Shown here piece after piece: positions 37,555 through 45,909 of a stretch of DNA of 64,000 bases. The DNA is taken from assembly GCF_031127815.1 (NCBI RefSeq), contig NZ_JARXHY010000005.1:186001-250000 (forward strand), written 5' to 3'. The notes below the pieces were generated by a model, which searched no databases, had not been told where the DNA came from, and saw nothing but the letters and a program-made list of their open reading frames with translations. Made by a program: the position numbers and the translations under genes. Source of the stretch: Pelagicoccus sp. SDUM812003. Lineage in GTDB: Bacteria > Verrucomicrobiota > Verrucomicrobiia > Opitutales > Opitutaceae. Every line of letters begins with the position of its first letter. Position 1 is the stretch's first letter.

Positions 37555-38401
37555 TACCACCTACCTTTTTGCATACTTCACAGGAAACGGTCAGAGCGGC
37601 ATGCATCTGGCCCATAGCGAAGACGGACTGAGCTGGAGGCCGCTCTCGGACAAAGCGTACATCAGCCCCATGCAAGGGCTGATGCGCGATCCGTTTCTCG
37701 CCTGTGGGCCCGATGGCGTTTTTCGCCTTGTCTGGACGACCGACTGGGAGTCACAAGAAATCGGATACGCTTCCTCTCGTGACCTTCTTCACTGGAGCGA
37801 GCAGCGAAAGCTCCCGGTGATGGCCGAACACCCCGCCACCCGCAACTGCTGGGCGCCGGAGATGGTCTACGACGCGATCCGCTCCGACTATCTCATCTTC
37901 TGGGCGTCCACCATCGAAGGTAGATTCATAAACGAAGGAGAAACCTCAGAAGACGGATACAATCACCGCATGTGGAGTGTCCGCACCAAGGATTTTGAGA
38001 CCTTCTCGTCTCCGGAAATCTTCTTCGACCCCGGCTACAGCGTTATCGACGCTACGCTCCTGCAGCTACCCGACCATACCTGGAGATTGATCTGCAAGGA
38101 CGAGCGCCTTTCGCCTGAGCGGAAAAGCCTGTTCGTTTGCCAAGCTCCAAGCCCGAGCGGGCCGTTCTCCAAACCGTCGAAACCGTTCACCAAAGCTTGG
38201 GTCGAAGGTCCTGCTTGCCTTCAGATAGACGGATGGACGCACGTCTACTACGACGTTTATCGAGATGGTCGCTACGAAGGGAAACGCACCAAGGATTTCG
38301 AGACCTGGGAGGACATTTCGGATCGGATCAGTTTCCCCGAAGGAGCCCGTCACGGCAGCATCATCTCAGCTCCGCGGTCGCTAGTCGACGCCCTGCAATA
38401 G
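37547..38401 (+). CDS. GH43-like glycosidase, cytoplasmic
   Basis: A 284-residue single five-bladed propeller without a signal peptide. The three GH43 carboxylates appear in order: Asp48 (GLMRDPFLA), Asp168 (YSVIDATLL) and Glu220 (AWVEGPACLQ). The NCWAPEMVYD motif is typical of GH43/32/68-like propellers. It probably acts on arabinose- or galactose-containing fragments that enter through the preceding transporter. The 8-bp overlap with that gene indicates coupled translation. Subfamily cannot be fixed. Downstream lies the long palindrome at 38444-38484. Confidence 0.8.
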   Translation: MTDTTYLFAYFTGNGQSGMHLAHSEDGLSWRPLSDKAYISPMQGLMRDPFLACGPDGVFRLVWTTDWESQEIGYASSRDLLHWSEQRKLPVMAEHPATRNCWAPEMVYDAIRSDYLIFWASTIEGRFINEGETSEDGYNHRMWSVRTKDFETFSSPEIFFDPGYSVIDATLLQLPDHTWRLICKDERLSPERKSLFVCQAPSPSGPFSKPSKPFTKAWVEGPACLQIDGWTHVYYDVYRDGRYEGKRTKDFETWEDISDRISFPEGARHGSIISAPRSLVDALQ

Positions 38402-38443
38402 TCCCCCATAACCCACGCCCGCAACGTTTCCTTGGGTAAGGCC

Positions 38444-38484
38444 GCGCAACTCTTTTTTGCAACGTTGCAAAAAAAGAGTTGCGC
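38444..38484. repeat. 41-bp near-perfect palindrome with TTGCAACGTTGCAA core
   Basis: GCGCAACTC-T6-GCAAC and GTTGC-A7-GAGTTGCGC are mirror complements except for one extra A. It sits between convergent stop codons (38401 and 38540). As RNA it would form a long stem in both directions, but no T-run follows on either strand, so it is an atypical terminator. Its centre TTGCAACGTTGCAA has the CG-centred symmetry of LacI-family operators, which gives a second reading. Confidence 0.8.
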
Positions 38485-38539
38485 AAAAAACGCTGGGGTT
38501 GGGCAGCCGGGAATCTTGGCGTGGCAGTGGTGTGTCGCC

Positions 38540-39634
38540 CTACTTGAAGCTGACTTCCCAAACCTTGGAGCGCTTGGAGGTCACTCCTCCGCTTGAGACG
38601 GTGAGCGTCACGACGTAGTGCCCAGGCTCCTGATACCTGTGGATCGGATCCTTTTCGGATGACGTTTCGCCGTCCCCAAACTCCCAATACCAGGAATCAA
38701 TCGATTCCCCGAACGAATCGTCGAAAAACGCGACCCTACGAAGCTCGCGATCGAGTATCTTCACTTTCCAATCAGCCTGAAGCTCGGGCTGAAACTCCGG
38801 CTCGAGCGGCATCAGGCGAAAGGCGACCAGCTCATTGGCCTTGCCGTACATGGTATGGCTGCGAGACAGGTTCCAAAAGCCATTGTTTCGGTCGCTATCG
38901 ACATCATCGTAGTCGATGATCGCCCAGCAAAGGCCGATGAGCTTATTCTCTTCAAGGATGCTCGGCACCGAGCGTTCCGGTCCTTCGGCACCCGCGTAAT
39001 CGAAAGGAGTGATCCAGAATTCCAAGGTCAGCTTTCCGCTTTCTCCAGGCTGAAAATCGTAGTCGTACGCGTAATTCGAATACGGTAGCTCCTTCAGCCA
39101 TTGAGCCGGCCCCCAAAGCATGGTCCAATCCTTGTCCTTGGCTGGCGTAAAGATATGGTAGTTCTGAGCGTGGACTCCATGCATCGACCGCCAAGCGTCG
39201 GCTTCGCTCAAACGGTCTTCATTTTCGCGAAAGCGAGTGATCAGCGGTCCGCCGCTCAGATCGCCATCCACCACAATCTCGAAGGTGTCGTTCTTGAGTC
39301 CAGGTAGAGAAAAATCCCAATAGTCGTCGTATGCCTCGTACAGGAAGTAGAGCCGGTTCAGCCCCTTCACCCAGCCAACCTTGACGCTGATGTCCAGCGA
39401 TTCAGGCTTAAGTCCCTCATGCTTGCCTGAGTCTTCCCACAGCTCCGCGGTTCCCACCACGTAGCGCTCCGGAACCATGGACCAATCCTCGCCATCTCCA
39501 TCGATGCGCGGGATCGCGTCGGCGGGAAACTGGAAGATGGGAAACTCCGTCTTCGGTCTCTCCAACGAGAAACTTGTCGCGGCGATCCAAAGACCCGCCG
39601 TTGCCACGGACGCCTGCAGGAAGTGTCGCTTCAT
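38540..39634 (-). CDS. Exported CBM9-like / PKD-domain protein
   Basis: 364 residues with a signal peptide (about 1-23). Residues about 35-280 resemble the CBM9-like sugar-binding beta-sandwich seen in carbohydrate-associated proteins ([11 protein letters not shown] at the start, [29 protein letters not shown]). Residues about 290-362 are a PKD module: [34 protein letters not shown]. No catalytic motif is seen. Probably a polysaccharide-binding accessory protein at the cell surface or in the periplasm. It begins 4 bp inside the upstream DUF6250-like gene, so the two are coupled and probably handle the same ligand. Confidence 0.8.
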   Translation of the reverse strand: MKRHFLQASVATAGLWIAATSFSLERPKTEFPIFQFPADAIPRIDGDGEDWSMVPERYVVGTAELWEDSGKHEGLKPESLDISVKVGWVKGLNRLYFLYEAYDDYWDFSLPGLKNDTFEIVVDGDLSGGPLITRFRENEDRLSEADAWRSMHGVHAQNYHIFTPAKDKDWTMLWGPAQWLKELPYSNYAYDYDFQPGESGKLTLEFWITPFDYAGAEGPERSVPSILEENKLIGLCWAIIDYDDVDSDRNNGFWNLSRSHTMYGKANELVAFRLMPLEPEFQPELQADWKVKILDRELRRVAFFDDSFGESIDSWYWEFGDGETSSEKDPIHRYQEPGHYVVTLTVSSGGVTSKRSKVWEVSFK

Positions 39635-40341
39635 TCTCCCGCTCCTTTCTCCAGTCGTTCAACCTTGAAGTCGCTGATGATCGTCTTGCTCCAGACCGTG
39701 CGGAATCCGAACCAGCCACTGCTCAGCGGCTGCGGATCTTCGTATTCAAAAACCAATTCTCCATCGCGATAGTAGCGAGCTCCGTTTTCGTCGGCTACCA
39801 ATTCGATCTCGTAGGTGTGGTCCGCTTTGAGAAGGTGCTGCTCGCCTCGCAGGTCGTAGCCTTCGAGAAGCGGTTTTTCACCCTTGCCCAGATAGCGGCG
39901 AAATCGAGTGGTCGAATTGTGGTTGCCACCATAGCCCACGTAGTAGAGCTGCAGATCGTCGTAGGTTGCGAAGGCGCCCGTGCGACCATGTCCCTGAGCG
40001 AAAAGGTCGTCCGGGTGGTCCGGGTCGCTCGCCATCCAAAAGCAGTTCATATCCGACACCCGTTGATCGGCGGAAAGCGTCACATGATATCGGATACGCA
40101 CTGGGGCATGCAGCTCGCGTTTGAACCACACCGTGCAGCCTTTCTCGTCGTCGATGACTAGGTTTCCGTCCTTCACCTCCACGGTCCCGCCGGGCTGCTG
40201 CTCAACAACCCAGTTTTCCAGTCCATTTTCAAAGTCGTCTTGATAGATCACGCTCGTCGGTCGGTCGTCTCTGGCAGGTTCGGCTCCGCAAGCCCAGACG
40301 GCGAGGCAGAGCAAGGCAAGGAGCAGGGGTTTGCTAATCAT
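39631..40341 (-). CDS. DUF6250-like / YesU-related lipoprotein
   Basis: About 236 residues from the ATG at 40341, where a lipoprotein-like signal ([17 protein letters not shown]) begins; Cys19 would be lipidated although Trp at -2 is unusual. The concanavalin-like fold shows [33 protein letters not shown], then [36 protein letters not shown] and [20 protein letters not shown]. Those stretches resemble the YesU family found in rhamnogalacturonan loci. Catalysis has not been demonstrated for the family that I know of. First gene of a two-gene unit with the PKD protein, divergent from the CE7 esterase. Confidence 0.75.
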   Translation of the reverse strand: MISKPLLLALLCLAVWACGAEPARDDRPTSVIYQDDFENGLENWVVEQQPGGTVEVKDGNLVIDDEKGCTVWFKRELHAPVRIRYHVTLSADQRVSDMNCFWMASDPDHPDDLFAQGHGRTGAFATYDDLQLYYVGYGGNHNSTTRFRRYLGKGEKPLLEGYDLRGEQHLLKADHTYEIELVADENGARYYRDGELVFEYEDPQPLSSGWFGFRTVWSKTIISDFKVERLEKGAGE

Positions 40342-40508
40342 ACGGTCAGATTCGCGCCTGATTGTTCCCGCACGCAAGGGTTCGCAAGAGTTGACCGTCT
40401 GATATCCGACTTCGCTTGCGCTTGTCAAACTGGCCTTGCCTTGGTTGTTTCGTGGCAAATCGGCTTCCGCCGGCGTCACGGACCAAGCAAAGCGAATTCC
40501 CCCCTCAA

Positions 40509-41474
40509 ATGCCCATTCTCGACAAACCTCTTTCCGAGCTAAAAGCCTATCAAGGAACCAATCCCCGCCCAGCGGACTTCGACGCGTATTGGAGCGAAGC
40601 GCTCGCGGAGCTGGAGGCGGTCGACCCCGAGGTGAGACTCGAGCCCTGCTCAGCGCTGAACAGCCGCAACGTGGAGCTGTTTCACCTGAGTTTCACCGGT
40701 GTGGGCGGAGCAAGAGTCTACGCCAAGTTCCTCCGGCCCAAAGGAGCTGAACGCGCTCCCGCCTTGCTGATGTTTCACGGCTACAGCGCCAACAGCGGCG
40801 ACTGGAGCGAAAAGCTCGGCTACGTCAACGAAGGATTCTGCGTGGCGTCCATGGACTGTCGAGGACAAGGGGGTCGTTCGGAGGACGTCGGCGGCGTACG
40901 AGGCACCACCCTGAGAGGCCACATCATTCGCGGGCTCGAAGCGGACGATCCCCAGCAGTTGCTCTATCGCTCCATCTTTCTGGATACAGCCCAGCTGGCC
41001 CGTATCGTGATGGCCATGCCCGAGGTGGACCCCGCGCGTGTCGCCTCTACCGGTGGATCCCAAGGTGGAGCCCTCTCGCTGGCTTGCGCCGCCTTGGAGC
41101 CTCAAATCGCTCTTTGCTCCGCCGCCTTCCCCTTTCTCTGCGATTACAAGCGCGTCTGGGAAATGGATCTCGCCGCCAAGGCCTACGAGGAGCTTTCCTA
41201 CTATCTGCGTCGCAGAGACCCCTTGCACCAGAGGGTTGACGCTATGTTCGAGAAACTTGGATACATCGACATCCAAAATCTCGTCCCGCGCATCAAAGCC
41301 CCTGTTTTGATGGCCACTGGCTTGATGGACGACATCTGCCCGCCATCGACCCAGTTCGCCGCATACAACAAGATCGTCTCCGAGAAGGAGATGGCGCTCT
41401 ATCCGGATTTCGGCCACGAGGATCTTCCGGGCTTTTCGGATTCCGTTTTCAACTTCAACATGCGACTGAGATGA
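40509..41474 (+). CDS. CE7-family acetyl esterase (cephalosporin-C deacetylase / acetylxylan esterase)
   Basis: 321 residues from the ATG at 40509, no signal peptide, so cytoplasmic. The alpha/beta hydrolase triad is visible: Ser184 in GGSQGG, Asp274 in GLMDDICPPST and His303 in FGHED. The spacing matches Bacillus CAH (Ser181, Asp269, His298), and the length equals the family standard. CE7 enzymes remove acetyl groups from short oligosaccharides after import. Here it may deacetylate xylo- or rhamnogalacturonan oligomers. It precedes the double-propeller GH43 by about 120 bp on the same strand. Confidence 0.93.
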   Translation: MPILDKPLSELKAYQGTNPRPADFDAYWSEALAELEAVDPEVRLEPCSALNSRNVELFHLSFTGVGGARVYAKFLRPKGAERAPALLMFHGYSANSGDWSEKLGYVNEGFCVASMDCRGQGGRSEDVGGVRGTTLRGHIIRGLEADDPQQLLYRSIFLDTAQLARIVMAMPEVDPARVASTGGSQGGALSLACAALEPQIALCSAAFPFLCDYKRVWEMDLAAKAYEELSYYLRRRDPLHQRVDAMFEKLGYIDIQNLVPRIKAPVLMATGLMDDICPPSTQFAAYNKIVSEKEMALYPDFGHEDLPGFSDSVFNFNMRLR

Positions 41475-41595
41475 TTCAGAAAACAACTACAGTCCGCGGC
41501 CGATCGAAGGTTCGCCAGATAGAAACAACGACAGACGCTGCCCTCGCTAGCTATACCAACTAGACTCCGCCACCAACCCCTCTCCGTATTCCATC

Positions 41596-43554
41596 ATGAT
41601 CCGCGCTTTTCTCATTTCGTTTTTCCTAATGACCACCCTCTCCTTCGCATCCGAATCGCCCTTCCCGAATCCGCTGATTCCTCAGCGAGCTGACCCATGG
41701 GTGTACAAGCACGACGACGGCTACTACTATTTCATCGCCACCTCGCCCCAGTACGAGCAGATCGAGCTTCGCCGGGCCAAGACGCTCGAGGGGCTGATGT
41801 GCGCCGAGCCAAAGGTCATCTGGGAGAAGCACGAGGAAGGCGTCATGGGCGCCCACATCTGGGCCCCGGAACTTCACTACATCGACGGCAAGTGGTACGT
41901 CCACTTCGCAGCAGGCGAAGCGGAGGAGATTTGGAAAATCCGCATGTGGGTGCTGGAAAACGATTCCGCGAATCCGCTCGATGGCCAATGGAGAGAGAAA
42001 GGCAAAATCAACGCCGCCTGGGACTCCTTTTCCCTCGACGCCACCACCTTCGAACACCAAGGGAAACGCTACCTAATCTGGGCTCAAAGCGCCCCCGAAT
42101 TCGATGGAAACTCCAGCCTCTTCATCGCGGAAATGGATACGCCCTGGTCCATCACCGGAAAGCCGGTATTGATCACTCGCCCCGAGTACGAATGGGAGAA
42201 CCGCACGTACAAGGTGAACGAAGGAGCGGCTGTCCTAAAACGGCACGGTCGCGTCTTCGTGGCCTACTCAGGCAGCGCCACCGACCACGACTACGCCATG
42301 GGACTGCTTTGGGCGGATGAGGAGGCCGACCTTCTCGATCCGGCTTCCTGGACGAAGTCGCCCGGACCAGTGTTCGTGAGTTCGGAGGAAAATGGAATCT
42401 ACGGCCCTGGCCATAACAGCTTCACCACGGACGAGCACGGAAACGACGTAATCATGTACCATGCTCGCAACTACAAAGAGATCGCCGGACCATCGCTACG
42501 CGACTGGAATCGCCATGCCCGCATCCAGCGCTTCGGCTGGACCTCCGACGGGTTTCCCGACTTTGGCCAACCCGCTCCGGACACTCCAGCCAAGGAAGCT
42601 CCCAAGCCCCTCTTCCGCGATCCCCTGTACGACGGCACCGCGGATCCCGTGGTGATCTGGAACGAGGATCGCGGACGCTGGTGGATGTTCTACACCAACC
42701 GCCGAGCGAAGGCGGAAGGACTTTCCGGCGTCGCTTGGGTGCATGGCACCCACATCGGCATCGCGGAATCCTGCGACCTGGGACACAGCTGGGAGCGCTT
42801 CGGCCAAGCGAACATAAACCTGCCCGAGGAAATCGACGTCGCCGATCCGACCCATTGGGCGCCGGAAGTCATGCGCGGGCCCGACGGCACCTATCACATG
42901 TACCTGACCTTCGTTCCAGGCGTATTCGAAAACTGGGGTCACCCGCGAAGCATCTTGCACCTCACCAGCGACAACCTTCTGGACTGGGAGTACCAATCGA
43001 CTCTCGATCTTTCCTCCGACCGCGTGATCGACGCCTGCGTCGCCCGCCTCCCGGACGGCTCCTGGCGCATGTGGTACAACAACGAGCGCGACGGGAAATC
43101 CATTTACTATGCCGACAGCGATGACCTCTACAACTGGGAAGACCAGGGCAAGGCGGTCGGTGATCAGGCAGGCGAAGGCCCCAAGGTCGTGTATTGGAAA
43201 AACAGCTACTGGATGGTCACTGACGTGTGGGATGGCCTCGGCGTTTATCGTTCCGACGACGCCCTCGCTTGGGAAAGACAGGAAGGGGCGAACCTCCTGA
43301 AAGAGCCGGGCTCAGGCGAGGACGATCAAGTGATCGGCGGACATCCGGACATCGTTCTCCAAGGCGATCAGGCCTTCCTCTTCTATTTCACCCATCCTGG
43401 ACGCGTCGAGCCGGGGCTGCCCGATTCCTACCAAACGCGTCGAAGCTCCATCCAAGTCGTCGAGCTCAAGTACGAAGACGGAAAACTGACCGCCAATCGC
43501 GACGAGCCCACCTACCTGAAGCTCGATCCTCAGTTCAGCTACCCGCTACGATAG
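41596..43554 (+). CDS. Double beta-propeller GH43 exo-arabinofuranosidase-like enzyme
   Basis: 652 residues with a signal peptide (about 1-18). Residues about 23-325 form a GH43 domain of the exo-1,5-alpha-L-arabinofuranosidase type: base Asp33 (QRADPWVYK), MGAHIWAPELHYIDGKWYV, SFSLDATTFEHQG and acid Glu in YKVNEGAAVL. It is clearly paralogous to the N-terminal half of the GH43-GH51 protein at 21326. Residues about 330-650 form a second propeller (DGTADPVVIWNEDRGRWWMFYTN, DPTHWAPEVMRGPDGTYHMYL, DDQVIGGHPDIVLQ) that is GH43/GH32-like and retains acidic residues, so it may be a second catalytic unit or a binding domain. Exported. Likely trims arabinan side chains of pectin. Confidence 0.85.
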   Translation: MIRAFLISFFLMTTLSFASESPFPNPLIPQRADPWVYKHDDGYYYFIATSPQYEQIELRRAKTLEGLMCAEPKVIWEKHEEGVMGAHIWAPELHYIDGKWYVHFAAGEAEEIWKIRMWVLENDSANPLDGQWREKGKINAAWDSFSLDATTFEHQGKRYLIWAQSAPEFDGNSSLFIAEMDTPWSITGKPVLITRPEYEWENRTYKVNEGAAVLKRHGRVFVAYSGSATDHDYAMGLLWADEEADLLDPASWTKSPGPVFVSSEENGIYGPGHNSFTTDEHGNDVIMYHARNYKEIAGPSLRDWNRHARIQRFGWTSDGFPDFGQPAPDTPAKEAPKPLFRDPLYDGTADPVVIWNEDRGRWWMFYTNRRAKAEGLSGVAWVHGTHIGIAESCDLGHSWERFGQANINLPEEIDVADPTHWAPEVMRGPDGTYHMYLTFVPGVFENWGHPRSILHLTSDNLLDWEYQSTLDLSSDRVIDACVARLPDGSWRMWYNNERDGKSIYYADSDDLYNWEDQGKAVGDQAGEGPKVVYWKNSYWMVTDVWDGLGVYRSDDALAWERQEGANLLKEPGSGEDDQVIGGHPDIVLQGDQAFLFYFTHPGRVEPGLPDSYQTRRSSIQVVELKYEDGKLTANRDEPTYLKLDPQFSYPLR

Positions 43555-43744
43555 AGGCTGCTGCACCCCCATGCAGAGCGGCAGATGGAGTCCTACCTTC
43601 TGTCGCCTTCGGGCTTCGCCCTCCCCGTGGCTCCGTTTGAATTTTCACACTCGTATTTGCAAAAACCCTCTCCACAATCGAACTGCTTCCTACCCTAAGG
43701 AACGTGCCTTTCCTCCACCCCTATACCCCTGACCCAGCTGCCCC

Positions 43745-45157
43745 ATGAGCGACGCGACCTCCTCCGCCAGCGCGGAATTCGAGAGAGAACCTGTACCCAA
43801 ATCTTCACGACTCGGCTTCAAGAGCTTCATCGGCCAGTATGCCGGAGAGCACACCGCCGGCACCGAGCTGATGATCGGCCCGCTCTTCGTGGCCGGCGGA
43901 GTCAGCATGATCGACCTCATCTGGGGGCTGCTGCTAGGCAACCTTCTAGCGGTACTGAGCTGGACTTTGCTCACCGCCCCTATCGCCACGCGGGCCCGCC
44001 TCACGCTATACTATCAACTCGAGCAAATCTGTGGACGCCACCTGGTGCTGGTCTACAATTTCCTAAACGGAATCATGTTCTGCTTGCTCGCCGGAGCGAT
44101 GATAACCGTTTCGGCTACGGCGATCGGGGTTTGGTTCGACTTTCCTATGCCGAAGCTGACAGACGTCTATCCGAGCAGCCTCCCATGGGTCATCGCCACC
44201 CTCAGTGTGGGAGCTCTTGTGGCCCTCGTCGCCGCCACTGGCTACCGCTTCGTGTCGCGCTTTGCCAACTACGCTGCTCCCTGGATGGTCTTGCTGTTTA
44301 TCGCTTTCGGACTCATCGGACTGCGCGATTTCATCAACGAAACCGGCGTCAGCATAAACGGATTCTCCGACATCGTCGCCCTGGCGGAAACCTCGATATG
44401 GAAGGGCGGCGACCCGCTTCCCGGCCAAAGCAAGATGACCTTTTGGCACGTCCTGTTTTTCGCTTGGTTCGCCAACATGGCCATGCACATCGGCATGTCG
44501 GACCTTTCGGTTTTTCGTTTCGCCAAAAAGAGCTGGTACGGCATCGCCTCGGCCACCGGCATGTACCTCGGTCACTTTCTCGCTTGGATCGCCGCCTCAA
44601 TTCTCTACGCGCTGCAGATCCATCGCGAACCGTCCAACACCGATGTCCTGCCCGGTCCCATGGTCGCGAGCGCTTGCGGGGTCGCAGGACTGATCTGCGT
44701 CATCATCGCTGGCTGGACCACCGCAAACCCCACCATCTACCGAGCGGGTCTGGCCTTCCAGGCGATCGCCCCGAAAGCCAGCCGATTCAAGGTGACGTTC
44801 ATCACCGGCATGATCGCCGCGGTCGCCGGCACCTTTCCCGCCATCGCCATGCAGCTGCTCGATTTCGTCGCCCTGTACGGTCTTCTTCTGATGCCCATGG
44901 GGGCCGTGATCTTCTGCGACTTTTGGCTCATGCCCAAACTGGGCCTGAGATCCAGCTTCGCCCGCGAGCGCGGTCTCGGCATCAACTGGGCGGCGGCGCT
45001 CGCATGGGGCGTGACCCTCGGCCTTTGCTGCTACTTCGTGCTCACTGGTCGCATCGGCATTTTCTTCGTCAGTCTGCCAGGCTGGTTCCTTGCAAGCGCC
45101 ATCTACCTGGGCGCCAGCAAGCTGGTGCAATCCCAGTCAGCCAAAGCCCTTCGATAG
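43745..45157 (+). CDS. NCS1-family permease (purine/cytosine-permease-like)
   Basis: 470 residues with about twelve transmembrane helices. The opening IGQYAGEHTAGTELMIGPLFVAGGVSMIDLIWGLLLGNLLAVLSW matches helix 1-2 of nucleobase:cation symporter-1 proteins, and IIAGWTTANPTIYRAGLAFQAI matches their helix 8 region. Family members carry nucleobases, hydantoins or vitamins. The setting among pectin/arabinan genes suggests either an unusual carbohydrate-related substrate or simple proximity; the sequence cannot decide. A 57-residue membrane protein follows 19 bp later on the same message. Confidence 0.87.
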   Translation: MSDATSSASAEFEREPVPKSSRLGFKSFIGQYAGEHTAGTELMIGPLFVAGGVSMIDLIWGLLLGNLLAVLSWTLLTAPIATRARLTLYYQLEQICGRHLVLVYNFLNGIMFCLLAGAMITVSATAIGVWFDFPMPKLTDVYPSSLPWVIATLSVGALVALVAATGYRFVSRFANYAAPWMVLLFIAFGLIGLRDFINETGVSINGFSDIVALAETSIWKGGDPLPGQSKMTFWHVLFFAWFANMAMHIGMSDLSVFRFAKKSWYGIASATGMYLGHFLAWIAASILYALQIHREPSNTDVLPGPMVASACGVAGLICVIIAGWTTANPTIYRAGLAFQAIAPKASRFKVTFITGMIAAVAGTFPAIAMQLLDFVALYGLLLMPMGAVIFCDFWLMPKLGLRSSFARERGLGINWAAALAWGVTLGLCCYFVLTGRIGIFFVSLPGWFLASAIYLGASKLVQSQSAKALR

Positions 45158-45176
45158 CCCTCAACCGATTCACCCC

Positions 45177-45350
45177 ATGAAGTTCGTTCTCCCCGCTGTT
45201 TCCTACCTGGCGCTCGCCACTATCTTCGTATCCACTTTGTCTTACCTTTTCGGAGCCATCGATCGCGACCTGCTAGAACGAAGCCTGCTCACCGCCACCA
45301 TCGCCTGGTTCGCCACCGCCCCTTGCTGGATGGGACGCAGCAACGCGTAG
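45177..45350 (+). CDS. 57-residue two-helix membrane microprotein behind the NCS1 permease
   Basis: The start at 45177 is 19 bp after the permease stop and before the terminator at 45381, so both share a transcript. Two hydrophobic segments (about residues 4-27 and 37-51) flank the charged link DRDLLERS. There are no recognised motifs. The size, topology and position resemble small accessory subunits of other transporters, such as the DUF4212 subunit at 11764. A role as permease partner is inference. The open frame extends upstream inside the permease gene, but those residues are unlikely. Confidence 0.65.
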   Translation: MKFVLPAVSYLALATIFVSTLSYLFGAIDRDLLERSLLTATIAWFATAPCWMGRSNA

Positions 45351-45380
45351 CCCGCTTCGCTGATCAGTCGACCTGAGCGA

Positions 45381-45409
45381 CGAAACGCGTAGCAGCGTTT
45401 GCGTTTTTT
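45381..45409 (+). terminator. Terminator after the permease/microprotein pair
   Basis: AAACGC-GTAGCA-GCGTTT stem followed by GCG and TTTTTT, about 30 bp after the microprotein stop. Confidence 0.65.
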
Positions 45410-45909
45410 CAGCTCAATCAGGCGAAGAGACGGCGCTCTCGGCGGCCTATCGGAGTAGAGAGAGCGTTCTTACATTCGTAACGCAAATCTCACCTGTTTT
45501 GCGTCATGTTCACGCGGATACACGAAAACTACGCGGACACCCTTAATAGCTTGTTGCAATCGAGAACAAGGGTTTAACCAGCCACTCGTAGCATGGTCCT
45601 GCAAATGCCGTTCTAGCGTCCCTCAAGCCCCTCGCTACCGGCGGGTTAAGCGCTTCCTATCTTACTGTCAGAGTGCGCCTGCGTTGGAAATTGGAACAAT
45701 TGATTTACAGCTAAAGGAAATATTCTCCCCGACTATTTTCCCCAATCAAGACCGACCAAGTGACCTATATCCCCACGCTGTTTCCGCGGCCCCAAGACCC
45801 CGCATAAAACACGCCCACAACAGACGTTCCCCGCCTACGGACGATGCTGCGTTCCCCTACCCTGTCAGGACGCCGCCCAGTCTTTCTTTATCCATAAACT
45901 ACTACTCGA
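45410..45909. other. Upstream region of the TonB-dependent receptor
   Basis: 500 bp without a supported gene. It contains an inverted repeat ACGCAAA/TTTGCGT (45481-45504), a direct repeat of ACGCGGAYAC with 19-bp period (45512-45540) and an inverted repeat CTTGTT-N9-AACAAG (45551-45571). These clustered motifs mark a probable control region. No clear -35/-10 pair or Shine-Dalgarno is seen before the receptor ATG. Confidence 0.45.
45512..45540 (+). promoter_or_regulatory. Direct repeats ACGCGGAYAC, period 19 bp
   Basis: ACGCGGATAC at 45512-45521 and ACGCGGACAC at 45531-45540 differ at one base and lie just under two helical turns apart. This suggests two same-face contacts for an activator about 370 bp before the receptor start. 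Confidence 0.35.

Noticed and set aside
38444-38484. Simple intrinsic terminator reading of the long palindrome
   Set aside because: Neither strand has a T-run after the stem, so I kept it as an unexplained palindrome and not as a terminator call.
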